Notes: generated by a model from the letters alone, not told the origin. 50,282 bases of DNA from Nocardia mexicana NBRC 108244 (GCF_001613165.1 NZ_BDBV01000099.1:1-50282), one strand, 5' to 3'; positions 16,587-25,868 are shown, numbered from the stretch's first letter. Made by a program: numbers and translations.

Positions 16587-18050
16587 ATGAGCAGGCTCGT
16601 CACCACCGACAGCTCGCCGCTGTTGATCGGCGGCAAACTGGTGCCGGGCGGCGCCGGGGTGTTCTCGACGATCAATCCGGCGACCGGAGAGGTGCTGGGA
16701 CAGGCGGCAAACGGCGACACCGCGGATATGGATGCGGCCATCGCGGCCGCCCGTGCCGCGTTCGACGACACCGAATGGTCCCGCGATCACGCGTTCCGGG
16801 CGAGATGTCTGCGGCAGCTGCGCGATGCGCTGCGCGGCCATATCGAGGAACTGCGGGAGGTCACGATCGCCGAGGCGGGCGCCCCGCGCATGCTCACCAG
16901 CGGCCCGCAGTTGGAGGGGCCGATCGGCGACCTCGGGTATTTCGCCGATCTGGCCGAGAGTTACGAGTGGGAAACCGATCTCGGCAGCGCCGCACCGATG
17001 GGCATCAAATCCGCCCGGCGGCTGCGCCGGGAACCGATCGGCGTGGTCGGCGCCATCACGCCGTGGAACTTCCCCCATCAGATCAATTTCGCCAAGCTGG
17101 GACCGGCACTGGCCGCGGGCTCGACCGTGGTGCTCAAGCCCGCGCCCGATACGCCCTGGTGTGCGGCGCTGGTCGGCAAGGTCATCGCCGAGGAGACCGA
17201 TATCCCGGCGGGGGTCGTCAATATCGTCACCTCCGACGATCACGCCCTCGGCAGCCAGCTGGTCACCGATGCGCGGGTGGACATGATCTCGTTCACCGGG
17301 TCCACCCAGACCGGGCGCGCGGTGATGGCCGGTGCCGCGGCGACATTGAAGAAGGTGTTCCTGGAACTGGGCGGCAAGTCGGCGTTCGTCGTGCTCGACG
17401 ACGCCGATATCGCCGCCGCCGCAAGCTATGCGGCGTTCTCGGTATGCGTGCACGCCGGTCAGGGCTGTGCCCTCACAACCCGGCTGCTGGTACCGCGCGC
17501 CTCCTACGACGACGCGGTCGCGGCGGCAGCCAAGGCCATGCGCGGAATCGCGCCGGGCGACCCGAACGAGCCCGGAACCGTCTGCGGCCCACTAGTTTCC
17601 GAACGGCAGCGCACCCGCGTGGAGCGCTACCTCGACATCGCACGCGCCGAAGGCGGAACGATCGTGGTCGGTGGCGGCCGCCCCGAGGGTCCCGGCTGGT
17701 TCGTCGAGCCCACCCTGATCACCGGACTGCCCAATACCTCCACCGTGGCCCAGGAGGAGATCTTCGGCCCGGTACTGGTGGTGATCCCGCACGACGGTGA
17801 CGACGACGCCATCCGGCTCGCCAACGAATCGGCCTACGGGCTGTCGGGTGCGGTGTGGGGCACCGACCCCGACCGCATCCGCCACGTCGTCAACGGGGTG
17901 CGCACCGGGACGCTCGGCGTCAACGGCGGCGTCTGGTACTCCGCCGACGCGCCGTTCGGCGGCTACAAGCAGTCCGGCATCGGCCGGGAGCTCGGCGTCG
18001 CCGGGTTCGAGGAGTATCTGGAGACCAAGCTGATCGCGACCGCGGAATAG
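16587..18050 (+). CDS. aldA: NAD-dependent aldehyde dehydrogenase (AldA, Rv0768-like)
   Basis: A 487-aa ALDH. The cofactor-pocket motif is TPWNFPHQINFAKLGPAL, the general base is Glu260 (LELGGKS), and the nucleophile is Cys294 (HAGQGCALTTR). The C-terminal EEIFGPVL and PFGGYKQSGIGRELG regions are complete. The ATG at 16587 has a GGGAG site six bases upstream; the frame extending back to 16374 covers the divergent promoter. It heads a rightward operon (SDR, hydroxyisobutyrate-dehydrogenase-like, CMD-like) in the same order as Rv0768-Rv0771. An operator-like palindrome lies directly upstream. It may oxidise an aldehyde generated by the adjacent P450; this is inference. Confidence 0.92.
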   Translation: MSRLVTTDSSPLLIGGKLVPGGAGVFSTINPATGEVLGQAANGDTADMDAAIAAARAAFDDTEWSRDHAFRARCLRQLRDALRGHIEELREVTIAEAGAPRMLTSGPQLEGPIGDLGYFADLAESYEWETDLGSAAPMGIKSARRLRREPIGVVGAITPWNFPHQINFAKLGPALAAGSTVVLKPAPDTPWCAALVGKVIAEETDIPAGVVNIVTSDDHALGSQLVTDARVDMISFTGSTQTGRAVMAGAAATLKKVFLELGGKSAFVVLDDADIAAAASYAAFSVCVHAGQGCALTTRLLVPRASYDDAVAAAAKAMRGIAPGDPNEPGTVCGPLVSERQRTRVERYLDIARAEGGTIVVGGGRPEGPGWFVEPTLITGLPNTSTVAQEEIFGPVLVVIPHDGDDDAIRLANESAYGLSGAVWGTDPDRIRHVVNGVRTGTLGVNGGVWYSADAPFGGYKQSGIGRELGVAGFEEYLETKLIATAE

Positions 18051-18085
18051 CCGTCGAACAACCCTGCCGCAGAGGAGTTTTCATC

Positions 18086-18838
18086 ATGGCCCGCTTCACC
18101 GGACGATCCGCGATCGTCACCGGCGCCGCCCAGGGCATCGGTGCCGCCTACGCCAAGGCTCTCGCCGCAGAGGGCGCCGAAGTGGTTGTCGCCGATCTCA
18201 ATTCGGAGAAGGGCGAGGCGGTCGCCAAACAGATCACCGCCGACGGCGGGAACGCCGTGTTCCACACCGTCGATGTCTCCGATCCCGAATCCGCCACCGC
18301 CCTGGCGGAATTCACCGTCGACCGGTTCGGTCGCATCGACCACCTGGTCAACAACGCCGCCATCTACGGCGATATGAAGCTCGACCTGCTGCTGACCGTC
18401 CCGTGGGACTACTACAAGAAGTTCATGAGCGTGAACCTCGACGGCGCGCTGAACATGACCCGCGCCGTGTGGCAACCGATGTCGAAGGACGGCGGCGGGT
18501 CCATCGTCAATCAGTCCTCCACCGCCGCCTGGCTCTACTCGGGCTTCTACGGCCTGGCGAAGGCCGGGATCAACGGCCTCACTCAGCAACTGGCCACCGA
18601 GCTCGGCGGTTCCGAGATTCGGATCAACGCCATCGCCCCGGGGCCCATCGACACCGAGGCCACCAAGACGGTCACGCCGGGCACCATCGTCGAGGACATG
18701 GTGCAGCGACTGCCCTTGAAGCGCATGGGAACTCCGGACGACCTCGTCGGCGCCTGCCTCTACCTGTTGTCCGACGAGGCGAGCTGGGTGACCGGGCATA
18801 TTCTCAACGTCGACGGAGGGCAGATCTTCCGATCATGA
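18086..18838 (+). CDS. Short-chain dehydrogenase/reductase (Rv0769-like)
   Basis: A 250-aa SDR with all classical motifs: TGAAQGIG, NNAA (VNNAAIYG), a Ser in NQSSTAAW, and the Tyr/Lys pair in YGLAK. The VVADLNSEKG segment after the second beta strand, with an Asp, predicts NAD preference. The C-terminal VDGGQIF is typical of the family. The ATG at 18086 follows AGAGGAG. It lies 35 bp after aldA, and its stop overlaps the next start as ATGA. Confidence 0.9.
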   Translation: MARFTGRSAIVTGAAQGIGAAYAKALAAEGAEVVVADLNSEKGEAVAKQITADGGNAVFHTVDVSDPESATALAEFTVDRFGRIDHLVNNAAIYGDMKLDLLLTVPWDYYKKFMSVNLDGALNMTRAVWQPMSKDGGGSIVNQSSTAAWLYSGFYGLAKAGINGLTQQLATELGGSEIRINAIAPGPIDTEATKTVTPGTIVEDMVQRLPLKRMGTPDDLVGACLYLLSDEASWVTGHILNVDGGQIFRS

Positions 18839-19716
18839 GCGACACCGAATTTCGCGTCGGGTTCATCGGCCTCGGCAATATGGGAGCGCCGATGGCCGAG
18901 CGTCTGCTGGCCTGGCCCGGCGGGCTCGTGGTCTGCGATGTGCGGCCGGAGGCGACGGAAACCTTTACCGCGCAAGGCGCCACGGCCGCGACCTCCGCCG
19001 CGGACACGGCCGAGCGGGCGGCCGTGATCTCCGTGGTCGTCCTCGACGACGATCAGGTGCGCAGCGTGATCACGGGCCCCGGCGGCGTCCTGCAGACGGC
19101 CGAACCCGGCACCGTCGTCGCCGTGCACTCCACCATCAGCGACCGGACCGCGGTGGAGCTGGCCGACGAATGCTCCGAGCGGGGAGTGGAATTCGTCGAC
19201 GCGCCGATCAGCGGAGGCGCCCCGGGCGCCAAGCGCGGCAAGCTCGCGGTGATGGTCGGCGGCAGCGATACCGCCTTCGACCGGGTCCGCGCGCCGTTCG
19301 GGTGCTGGGCGGATCTCGTCGTGCACGCGGGCGCGGTGGGCGCGGGCACCCGGATGAAGCTGGCACGCAACCTGCTGCACTTCGTGGCCTTCACCGCCGC
19401 GTCCGAGGCGCAGCGGCTGGCCGAAACGGCCGGACTCGATATCACCGATCTCGGCAAGGTGGTGCGCCACTCCGACGCGATCACCGGCGGTCCCGGCGCG
19501 ATCATGCTGCGCGACACCACCGCACCGGTGCCACCCGACGACTTCTGGTACTCGATCCTCGGCCACGTCCGCGACCTCGGCGAGAAGGATCTGTCGCTGG
19601 CGCTGGCACTCGGCGAGCGGCTCGGAATCGATCTCCCCCTGGCCCGCATCGCCCTCGAGGGTCTCGGCCCCGGGCTCGGGGTCGGCACCGGTGATATCGC
19701 AAAGGAGCAGGGATGA
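18835..19716 (+). CDS. NAD-binding 3-hydroxyisobutyrate dehydrogenase-family protein (Rv0770-like)
   Basis: A 293-aa beta-hydroxyacid dehydrogenase. The N-terminal Rossmann motif is GFIGLGNMGAPMAERL, the substrate motif DAPISGGAPGAKRGKL, and the catalytic Lys segment GAGTRMKLARNLLH. The second helical domain is intact. Its start overlaps the preceding SDR stop by four bases (ATGA), so translation is coupled. It is the third gene of the aldA operon. The natural substrate in this operon is not known. Confidence 0.88.
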   Translation: MSDTEFRVGFIGLGNMGAPMAERLLAWPGGLVVCDVRPEATETFTAQGATAATSAADTAERAAVISVVVLDDDQVRSVITGPGGVLQTAEPGTVVAVHSTISDRTAVELADECSERGVEFVDAPISGGAPGAKRGKLAVMVGGSDTAFDRVRAPFGCWADLVVHAGAVGAGTRMKLARNLLHFVAFTAASEAQRLAETAGLDITDLGKVVRHSDAITGGPGAIMLRDTTAPVPPDDFWYSILGHVRDLGEKDLSLALALGERLGIDLPLARIALEGLGPGLGVGTGDIAKEQG

Positions 19717-19783
19717 GCGAGCGAGCAATCGACACAGCCACGAGCGTGCTCGTGCCGGAGCCGAGCGTCAGCGAGGTGGAGGC

Positions 19784-20197
19784 ATGAGCACGAACGAGCA
19801 CGGCGAATCGGCCGCCGAGCGCAGGCAGCGCGGCCTGAAGAAGATGTCCGAGGTGTACGGCTGGGAGTTCTCCGACGGCCCGGGCGCCCACTTCGCCGCC
19901 ACCGCCGACCACCTGTTCGCCGACATCTGGTCGCGCCCCGGCCTGTCCGTGCGCGACCGGCGGCTGCTGCTGCTCGGCGCGCTCACCGCCCAGGGCGCAT
20001 TCGACGTCGCCGAGATCCAGCTCGGTGCGGCGCTGCGCAACGAGGAACTCACCGACGACCAACTCCACGAGATCGCGCTGTTTCTGTGCCACTACGTCGG
20101 CTGGCCGGCCGGTACCACGCTCGACGGCGTGGTGGGCAAGGTAGTCGGACAGCAGCGCAAGGCCGAGCGGAAGTCCCGGCCAGCGGGTGAGGGATGA
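19784..20197 (+). CDS. Carboxymuconolactone decarboxylase-family protein (Rv0771-like)
   Basis: A 137-aa CMD/AhpD-fold protein, all helical, with the family patterns RDRRLLLLGALTAQGAFD and HEIALFLCHYVGWPAG. It lacks the CxxC of AhpD-type peroxidases, so a lactone decarboxylase-like or isomerase role fits better. The ATG at 19784 follows GGTGGAG. It lies 67 bp after the dehydrogenase and completes the Rv0768-Rv0771-like set. Confidence 0.85.
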   Translation: MSTNEHGESAAERRQRGLKKMSEVYGWEFSDGPGAHFAATADHLFADIWSRPGLSVRDRRLLLLGALTAQGAFDVAEIQLGAALRNEELTDDQLHEIALFLCHYVGWPAGTTLDGVVGKVVGQQRKAERKSRPAGEG

Positions 20198-20271
20198 CGA
20201 TCGGGCACCCGGGCGAGCAACGATGAGATGGCACCGGACAATCCAGCCGAGCAAGTGAGGAACAGCAGACG

Positions 20272-21771
20272 ATGACCGAGACCCCCACCGTGCGCCCCGC
20301 GCGCGCCGCCACGATCACCACCTGGGACTTCGAGGCAGACGTCGTGGTCGCAGGCTACGGCGTCGCGGGCGCGGCCGCCGCCATCGAGGCCGCCCGAGCG
20401 GGCGCCGACGTGCTGGTGCTGGAGCGCACCGGCGGCTGGGGCGGCGCGGCCGCGCTGTCGGGCGGGTTCATCTACCTCGGCGGGGGAACCCCGCTGCAGC
20501 GGGCGCTCGGATTCGATGACACCCCGGAGAACATGGAGAAGTTCCTGGTGGCCGCGCTGGGCCCGGGCGTGGACAAGGCGAAGATCCACGACTACTGCCA
20601 GGGCAGCGTCGAACACTTCAACTGGCTTGTCGCCCAGGGTGTTCCGTTCAAGGAGGCGTTCTGGGGCGAGCCCGGCTGGGAGCCGCCGCACGACGAGGGC
20701 CTGATGTACTCCGGCGGCGAGAACGCGGCCCCCTTCAACGAGCAGATCCCCCCGGCGCCGCGCGGCCATCTGCCTCAGATGGAGAACAAGCGCACCGGCG
20801 AAAAGGGCGGCGGCTACATGCTGATGAAGCCGCTGACCGAAACAGCCGAAAAGCTCGGTGTGCGTGCCGAATACGACATCCGCCTGCAACGCCTGGTCAC
20901 CGACGACGCCGACCGCGTGGTCGGCGTCGTCGCGAAACGCTATGGCAAGCAACTGAATATCCGCGCCCGGCGCGGCGTGGTGCTGGCCACCGGCAGCTTC
21001 GCCTACCAGCAGCAGATGATCGAGGGCTATGCGCCGCGCCTGATCGGCCGCCCGGGCGCGGCGATCGAGGAGCACGACGGCATCGGCATCCGCATCGCCC
21101 AGGCCCTCGGCGCCGACCTGGCCCACATGGACGCCACGGAGGTCGCCATCTTCGGCGATCCGCAGCGGATGGCGCGCGGAATCCTCGTCAACGGGCGTGG
21201 CCAGCGCTACATTCCGGAGGACACCTATCCGGGCCGCATCGGGCAGGCCACCCTGCTGCAGCAGGATAACCAGGCCTTCCTGATCCTCGACGAGGAGGCG
21301 CTGGAGGCGGCCGACGCGACCGAGACCTCCACGCCGTTCTTCCGGCAGCCGCCCACCTGGGTCGCGGAGTCGGTCGAGGAACTGGAGGCCGAAATGGGTC
21401 TGCCCGCAGGTACTTTGCAGTCCACCGTCGAGATCTACAACCGGCACGCCAAGGACGGGGTCGACCCGGTACTGGGCAAGAAGCCGGAGTGGGTCAAGCC
21501 CGTCGGCACCCCGCTCGCGGGGTACGACATGCGCGGCTTCACAGCGGGATTCACCCTCGGCGGCCTGCGCACCGATCTCGACTCGCGCGTACTGCACGTC
21601 TCCGGCGAACCGATCGAGGGACTGTACGCCGCCGGGCGCTGCACCTCCGGCATCTGCGCGGGCGGCTACGCCAGCGGAGCCTCGCTCGGCGACGGCAGCT
21701 TCTACGGCCGCCGCGCGGGCGTGGCGGCGGCAACCCAGGAAGCATCCCACACCCCTGCTGCGGGGAACTGA
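20272..21771 (+). CDS. FAD-dependent dehydrogenase of the KstD / fumarate reductase family
   Basis: A 499-aa flavoprotein. The N-terminal dinucleotide-binding motif VVVAGYGVAGAAAAIEAARAG ends in LVLERTGGWGGA. The central ATGSF motif and the C-terminal FAD-contacting GLYAAGRC...GGYASGASLGDGSFYGRRAG block are present. The family includes 3-ketosteroid-delta1-dehydrogenases, fumarate reductase flavoproteins and urocanate reductases. The C-terminal block does not carry the usual KstD Tyr/Gly pair, so I do not call it a true KstD. The ATG at 20272 follows GAGGAA. It continues the rightward operon after the CMD gene (74-bp gap). A role in oxidising or reducing a steroid ring intermediate is plausible. 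Confidence 0.85.
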   Translation: MTETPTVRPARAATITTWDFEADVVVAGYGVAGAAAAIEAARAGADVLVLERTGGWGGAAALSGGFIYLGGGTPLQRALGFDDTPENMEKFLVAALGPGVDKAKIHDYCQGSVEHFNWLVAQGVPFKEAFWGEPGWEPPHDEGLMYSGGENAAPFNEQIPPAPRGHLPQMENKRTGEKGGGYMLMKPLTETAEKLGVRAEYDIRLQRLVTDDADRVVGVVAKRYGKQLNIRARRGVVLATGSFAYQQQMIEGYAPRLIGRPGAAIEEHDGIGIRIAQALGADLAHMDATEVAIFGDPQRMARGILVNGRGQRYIPEDTYPGRIGQATLLQQDNQAFLILDEEALEAADATETSTPFFRQPPTWVAESVEELEAEMGLPAGTLQSTVEIYNRHAKDGVDPVLGKKPEWVKPVGTPLAGYDMRGFTAGFTLGGLRTDLDSRVLHVSGEPIEGLYAAGRCTSGICAGGYASGASLGDGSFYGRRAGVAAATQEASHTPAAGN

Positions 21772-21786
21772 AAGGACCACGGGCCC

Positions 21787-22647
21787 ATGCGTTTCGGCAT
21801 CGTCTTGTTCACCAGCGACCGCGGGATCACCCCCGCCGCGGCCGCGAAGGCCGCGGAGGAGCGTGGCTTCGCCTCGTTCTTCGTGCCCGAGCACACCCAC
21901 ATCCCGGTGAAACGCGAAGCGGCACATCCGACGACCGGCGATGCCAGCCTGCCCGACGACCGCTATATGCGCACCCTCGACCCGTGGGTGGCGCTGGGTA
22001 CCGCCGCCGCGGTCACCGAGCGCATCGAATTGTCCACCGCCGTGGCGCTCCCCGTCGAACACGATGTGATCACGCTCGCCAAGTCCATCGCGACGCTCGA
22101 TCACCTGTCCGGCGGGCGGGTCAGCCTCGGTGCCGGATTCGGCTGGAACACAGACGAACTCGCCGATCACGGAGTGCCCGCCAACAAGCGGCGCACCGTG
22201 CTGCGCGAGTATCTCGAGGCCATGGACGCCCTGTGGACCAAGGAGGAGGCGGCCTACGACGGCGAGTTCGTGAAGTTCGGGCCCAGCTGGGCGTGGCCGA
22301 AACCGGTGCAGCGGCACGTGCCGGTGCTGATCGGTACCGCCGGGACCGAACAGGGCTTCCGCTGGATCGCCCGCTCGGCCGACGGCTGGATCACCACGCC
22401 CTACGAGCAGGCGACTCTGCTGGAACGGCTGGCCCTGCTGGCCAAGGTCTGGCAGGACGCGGGCCGCAGCGGGCGGCCGCGGGTGGTCGCCCTCGATGGC
22501 AAACCGGATCCGCAGCGCCTGTCCGAATGGGAGGCGGCCGGGGTTACCGATGCGCTGTACGGACTGCCGGACAAGCCCGAATCCGACGTGCTGGCCTACC
22601 TCGACCGGCTCGCCGCCAAGCTCGCCCCGCTCGGGTTGACTGCCTGA
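21787..22647 (+). CDS. LLM-class oxidoreductase, probably F420-dependent (TIGR03619 type)
   Basis: A 286-aa luciferase-like TIM barrel. MRFGIVLFTSDRGI at the N-terminus, FFVPEHTHIP, the LSGGRVSLGAGFGW cofactor-binding loop, and the VPVLIGTAG and ADGWITT segments are typical of F420-dependent actinobacterial members. The ATG lies 15 bp after the flavoprotein stop with GAAAGGA upstream, so it is in the same operon. It would carry out a hydride transfer with F420. In mycobacteria related LLM proteins also sit in sterol clusters. Confidence 0.87.
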   Translation: MRFGIVLFTSDRGITPAAAAKAAEERGFASFFVPEHTHIPVKREAAHPTTGDASLPDDRYMRTLDPWVALGTAAAVTERIELSTAVALPVEHDVITLAKSIATLDHLSGGRVSLGAGFGWNTDELADHGVPANKRRTVLREYLEAMDALWTKEEAAYDGEFVKFGPSWAWPKPVQRHVPVLIGTAGTEQGFRWIARSADGWITTPYEQATLLERLALLAKVWQDAGRSGRPRVVALDGKPDPQRLSEWEAAGVTDALYGLPDKPESDVLAYLDRLAAKLAPLGLTA

Positions 22648-22688
22648 AAAGCCTTATTTCCCTGTCTGTTTCGACCACCGGAGAGAAC

Positions 22689-23927
22689 GTGCGCATAGCC
22701 CTGCTGTCCTACCGCAGCAAGACCCACTGTGGCGGGCAGGGGGTCTATGTCCGGCATCTCAGCCGCGGCCTGGCCGAACTCGGGCATCGGGTCGAGGTGT
22801 TCTCCGGCCAGCCGTATCCGGACCACCTCGATCCCCGGGTGACGCTGACCGAGGTGCCCAGTCTGGACCTGTACCGGGAACCCGACCCGTTCCGCACGCC
22901 CCGCCCCGGCGAGATCCGCGACCGGATCGACCTGCTGGAGCTGGGCACCATGTGGACCGCCGGATTCCCGGAGCCGCGCACGTTCAGCCTGCGTGCCGCC
23001 CGGCTGCTGCGCTCGCGCGCGGCGGATTTCGATGTGGTGCACGACAATCAGTGCCTCGGCACCGGACTACTCGACATCGCCCGGCGGCTGCCGCTGGTCT
23101 CCACCGTGCACCACCCGATCACCCGCGACCGAGCACTCGACCTGGCCGCCGCACCCTGGCGACGCAAGGCGTTCGTGCACCGCTGGTACGGCTTCCTCGG
23201 CATGCAGCGGCGGGTGGCCCAGCAGATCCCGGACCTGATCACGGTGTCCTCGTCCTCCGCGGCCGATATCGTCGATGATTTCGGTGTCGACGCGGAGCAA
23301 CTGAACGTGGTGCCGCTGGGCGTGGATACCGAACTGTTCCGGCCGCGCGGAGGCCGGGTGCCGGGCCGTATCGTCGCGGTCGCCAGCGCCGACAAGCCGT
23401 TGAAGGGCATCGGTCACCTGCTGCAAGCCGTTGCGCGGCTGCGCCTTTCGCACGATCTCGAGCTGCGCCTGGTGGCCAAGCTGGAGCCCAACGGCCCCAC
23501 CGAGAAGCTGATCGCCGAGCTCGGCCTGTCCGATATCGTCACCGCCTCGGGCGGCCTGACCGACCTCGAACTGGCCGAGCTGCTGGCGTCGGCCGACATC
23601 GCCTGCATTCCGTCGATGTACGAGGGCTTTTCGCTGCCCGCGGTCGAGGCGATGGCCAGCGGCACCCCGCTGGTCGCCAGCCGCGCCGGGGCGCTGCCGG
23701 AGGTGGTGGCCGACTGCGCGGAGCTGGTCGAGCCGGGGAATGTGGACGAGTTGGCGCACACGATCGGCCGACTGCTGGACGCGGAGCGGCGCCGGACCGA
23801 ACTCGGCGCGGCCGGACGCCAGCGAGCACTCGCGGTGTACAGCTGGGAATCCGTTGCCGCGCAGACCGTTTCCGTCTACGAGCAGGCCATGGCCCGCCGA
23901 ACGAGCGAGGAGATCATCACATGCTGA
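22689..23927 (+). CDS. GT4-type glycosyltransferase
   Basis: A 412-aa GT-B fold glycosyltransferase. The N-terminal acceptor domain begins MRIALLSYRSKTHCGGQGVY with the Gly-rich loop GGQGVYVRHL. The C-terminal donor domain contains VASADKPLKGIGHLL and the EX7E-type motif MYEGFSLPAVEAMASGTPLV. The GTG start has a GGAGA site. It overlaps the next gene (methyltransferase) by seven bases, and that one overlaps the toroid-protein gene, forming a tight three-gene unit. It probably glycosylates a lipid or envelope precursor; the sugar and acceptor are unknown. Confidence 0.88.
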   Translation: MRIALLSYRSKTHCGGQGVYVRHLSRGLAELGHRVEVFSGQPYPDHLDPRVTLTEVPSLDLYREPDPFRTPRPGEIRDRIDLLELGTMWTAGFPEPRTFSLRAARLLRSRAADFDVVHDNQCLGTGLLDIARRLPLVSTVHHPITRDRALDLAAAPWRRKAFVHRWYGFLGMQRRVAQQIPDLITVSSSSAADIVDDFGVDAEQLNVVPLGVDTELFRPRGGRVPGRIVAVASADKPLKGIGHLLQAVARLRLSHDLELRLVAKLEPNGPTEKLIAELGLSDIVTASGGLTDLELAELLASADIACIPSMYEGFSLPAVEAMASGTPLVASRAGALPEVVADCAELVEPGNVDELAHTIGRLLDAERRRTELGAAGRQRALAVYSWESVAAQTVSVYEQAMARRTSEEIITC

Positions 23928-24646
23928 CCGTCGACTTCGACCGCCTGGGCGTCCGGCCCGGCACCCGCGTGATCGATGTGGGTTGCGGGCAGGGGCGGCA
24001 CTCGTTCGAGGCGTACCGGCGCGGCGCGGATATCGTCGCCTTCGATCAGAGCGCGAGCGATCTGGCCGACGTGAAGGTCATGTTCGGTGCGATGGCCGAG
24101 GCGGGTGAGGCGCCGCACTCGGCGAAAGCCGAAGCGGTGCAGGGCGACGCGCTGGCAATGCCGTACGAGGACGGCGAGTTCGACGTGGTCGTCGCCTCGG
24201 AGATCCTCGAGCACATTCCCGACGACGACAGCGCCATCGCCGAACTGGTGCGGGTGCTGAAGCCCGGTGGCGCCCTGGCGGTCACCGTGCCGCGCTGGCT
24301 ACCCGAACGAATCTGCTGGCTGCTGTCGGACGAATACCACGCCAACGAGGGCGGGCACGTCCGCATCTATCGCGCCGACGAGCTGCGAGCGAAGATCTCC
24401 GGGCGGGGTGTGCGATTCATCCACAGCACGCACGCCCACGCGCTGCATTCGCCGTACTGGTGGCTGAAATGTCTGGTGGGTGTGTCGAAGACCGACAGCC
24501 GGGTAGTCGAGGCATATCACCGACTGTTGGTGTGGGACATGATGAAACGACCCTGGCAGACCCGCTTCGCCGAGACCGCCCTGGACCCGGTCATCGGCAA
24601 GAGCGTCGCGCTGTACTTCACCAAACCGGCGGTGCGCCGTGCGTGA
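23921..24646 (+). CDS. Class I SAM-dependent methyltransferase
   Basis: A 241-aa methyltransferase. Motif I is VIDVGCGQGRHSFEAYRRG, the acidic ribose-binding residue lies in IVAFDQS, and motif IV is FDVVVASEILEHIPDD followed by LKPGGALAVTVPRW. The pattern matches methyltransferase type 11 proteins that act on small or lipid substrates. The ATG overlaps the glycosyltransferase stop, and its own stop overlaps the following GTG, so all three genes are translationally coupled. It is similar in context to the Rv0224c/Rv0225 type pair of mycobacteria, from memory. Confidence 0.9.
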   Translation: MLTVDFDRLGVRPGTRVIDVGCGQGRHSFEAYRRGADIVAFDQSASDLADVKVMFGAMAEAGEAPHSAKAEAVQGDALAMPYEDGEFDVVVASEILEHIPDDDSAIAELVRVLKPGGALAVTVPRWLPERICWLLSDEYHANEGGHVRIYRADELRAKISGRGVRFIHSTHAHALHSPYWWLKCLVGVSKTDSRVVEAYHRLLVWDMMKRPWQTRFAETALDPVIGKSVALYFTKPAVRRA

Positions 24647-25706
24647 CCTGCCGGAGGTCTCCGGCGTACTCACCGCCGCGCAGTGCCGCCGCACCGCCGA
24701 ATCCATTGCCGCCGAGCAGGAACCCGGCGGCGCCGTGCCGTGGTTCGGCGGCGGCCATACCGACCCGTGGGATCACATCGAGAGCGCCATGGCGCTCACC
24801 ACCGCGGGATTGCTCACCGAGGCGCGGGCCGCGTACGAGTGGTCGGCCCGCACCCAGCGGGCGGACGGCTCCTGGCCCTTGCAGTTTCGCGCCGGTGCGG
24901 TGGAGAACGCCGATGCCGACACCAACTTCTGCGCCTACATCGCCACGGGGGTCTGGCACTATTACCGCCGCACCGGCGACCGTTCCTTCGCCACGGCGAT
25001 GTGGCCGACGGTGCGGGCCGCCATCGATTACGTCGCCACCATGCAGCAGGGCCGCAACGGCGAGATCTATTGGCTGCGTTCCGCTTCCGGCGTGGTGCCC
25101 GAAGCACTGCTGACCGGCTGCTCGAGCATGTTCCACAGCATCCGGTGTGCGCTGGCGCTGGCCGAACTGGCCGGGGATCCGCAGCCGGACTGGGAGGTCG
25201 CGGCGATGCGCCTCGGCCATGCCCTCCGGCACCACCCGGAGTCGTTCGCCGAGAAGGACCGCTACTCGATGGACTGGTACTACCCGGTACTGTGCGGCGC
25301 CTACCGCGGCACCGATGGCGCGGAGCGAATCGACTCCCGCTGGGGCGATTTCGTCGTCGGCCGGATCGGCATCCGCTGCGTCGCCGACCGGCCCTGGGTC
25401 ACCGGCGCGGAAACCTGCGAACTGGCCTTGGCGCTGGACACCCTCGGCGACCACGAGCGTGCCCACCGGCTGCTGGCCTCCATGCAGCATCTGCGCGAGC
25501 ACGACGGATCCTATTGGACCGGACTCGTTTTCGCGGACGGCAAGCGCTGGCCGGAGGAACGCACGACCTGGACCGGCGCGGCGATGATCCTCGCCGCGGA
25601 TGCGCTGGCGCGTGCGACACCGGCCGCCGGAATCTTCCGCGACCCGGCCGCGCCCATCGACATCACCACCGGATTCGCCTGCGACTGCGTCGGTTCCCGC
25701 CGCTAG
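24639..25706 (+). CDS. Alpha/alpha-toroid protein (annotated elsewhere as prenyltransferase; glycosidase-like fold)
   Basis: A 355-aa all-helical protein with the repeated helix pairs of six-hairpin toroids. The stretch ENADADTNFCAYIATGVWHY followed by YRRTGDRSFATAMWPTVRAA resembles GH15-type six-hairpin glycosidases as much as prenyltransferase or terpene-cyclase toroids. Asp and Glu residues are abundant, but I cannot assign a catalytic pair. The GTG at 24639 overlaps the methyltransferase stop. The stop codon TAG is notable: its TA is the target dinucleotide of a mobile insertion and its G is the first base of that element. Confidence 0.75.
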   Translation: MRDLPEVSGVLTAAQCRRTAESIAAEQEPGGAVPWFGGGHTDPWDHIESAMALTTAGLLTEARAAYEWSARTQRADGSWPLQFRAGAVENADADTNFCAYIATGVWHYYRRTGDRSFATAMWPTVRAAIDYVATMQQGRNGEIYWLRSASGVVPEALLTGCSSMFHSIRCALALAELAGDPQPDWEVAAMRLGHALRHHPESFAEKDRYSMDWYYPVLCGAYRGTDGAERIDSRWGDFVVGRIGIRCVADRPWVTGAETCELALALDTLGDHERAHRLLASMQHLREHDGSYWTGLVFADGKRWPEERTTWTGAAMILAADALARATPAAGIFRDPAAPIDITTGFACDCVGSRR

Positions 25707-25731
25707 TGCTCTGACCGGGAAGGTTCGCCGG
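25706..25731. repeat. Left terminal inverted repeat of the cassette
   Basis: Begins GTGCTCTGACCGGG and ends GGTTCGCCGG. It pairs with the right end at 27315-27340, with mismatches at positions 6, 13, 14 and 15 counted from the outer end. Confidence 0.82.
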
Positions 25732-25789
25732 GGCGGTCGTCCGGGCGGTTGGATGCACGGTGACGTCCGCTCCGACTGCTGGGGGTGTA

Positions 25790-25860
25790 GTGGCTGAGCT
25801 TGTCCATGTGCGCAGGTTGACCGACCAGGAGGGGCAGGGGTTCACCGGGCAGGCTCATGA
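25790..25860 (+). pseudogene. Remnant of an IS630-family transposase N-terminus
   Basis: From the GTG at 25790 the frame reads VAELVHVRRLTDQEGQ, the beginning of common actinobacterial IS630-family transposases. It then diverges into unrelated sequence after about 16-20 codons, at the edge of the marR gene. The catalytic DDE domain is absent, so it cannot mobilise the cassette by itself. Confidence 0.7.
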
Positions 25861-25868
25861 CCATGGAC

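Noticed and set aside
15075..17453. A 792-codon minus-strand frame containing CYP123
   Set aside because: Only the part from 16295 matches a P450. The rest is antisense to aldA and reads as low-complexity sequence typical of GC-rich shadow frames.
20272..21771. Calling the flavoprotein a true 3-ketosteroid-delta1-dehydrogenase
   Set aside because: The fold and FAD motifs fit, but the KstD-specific C-terminal catalytic residues are not evident, so only the superfamily is assigned.
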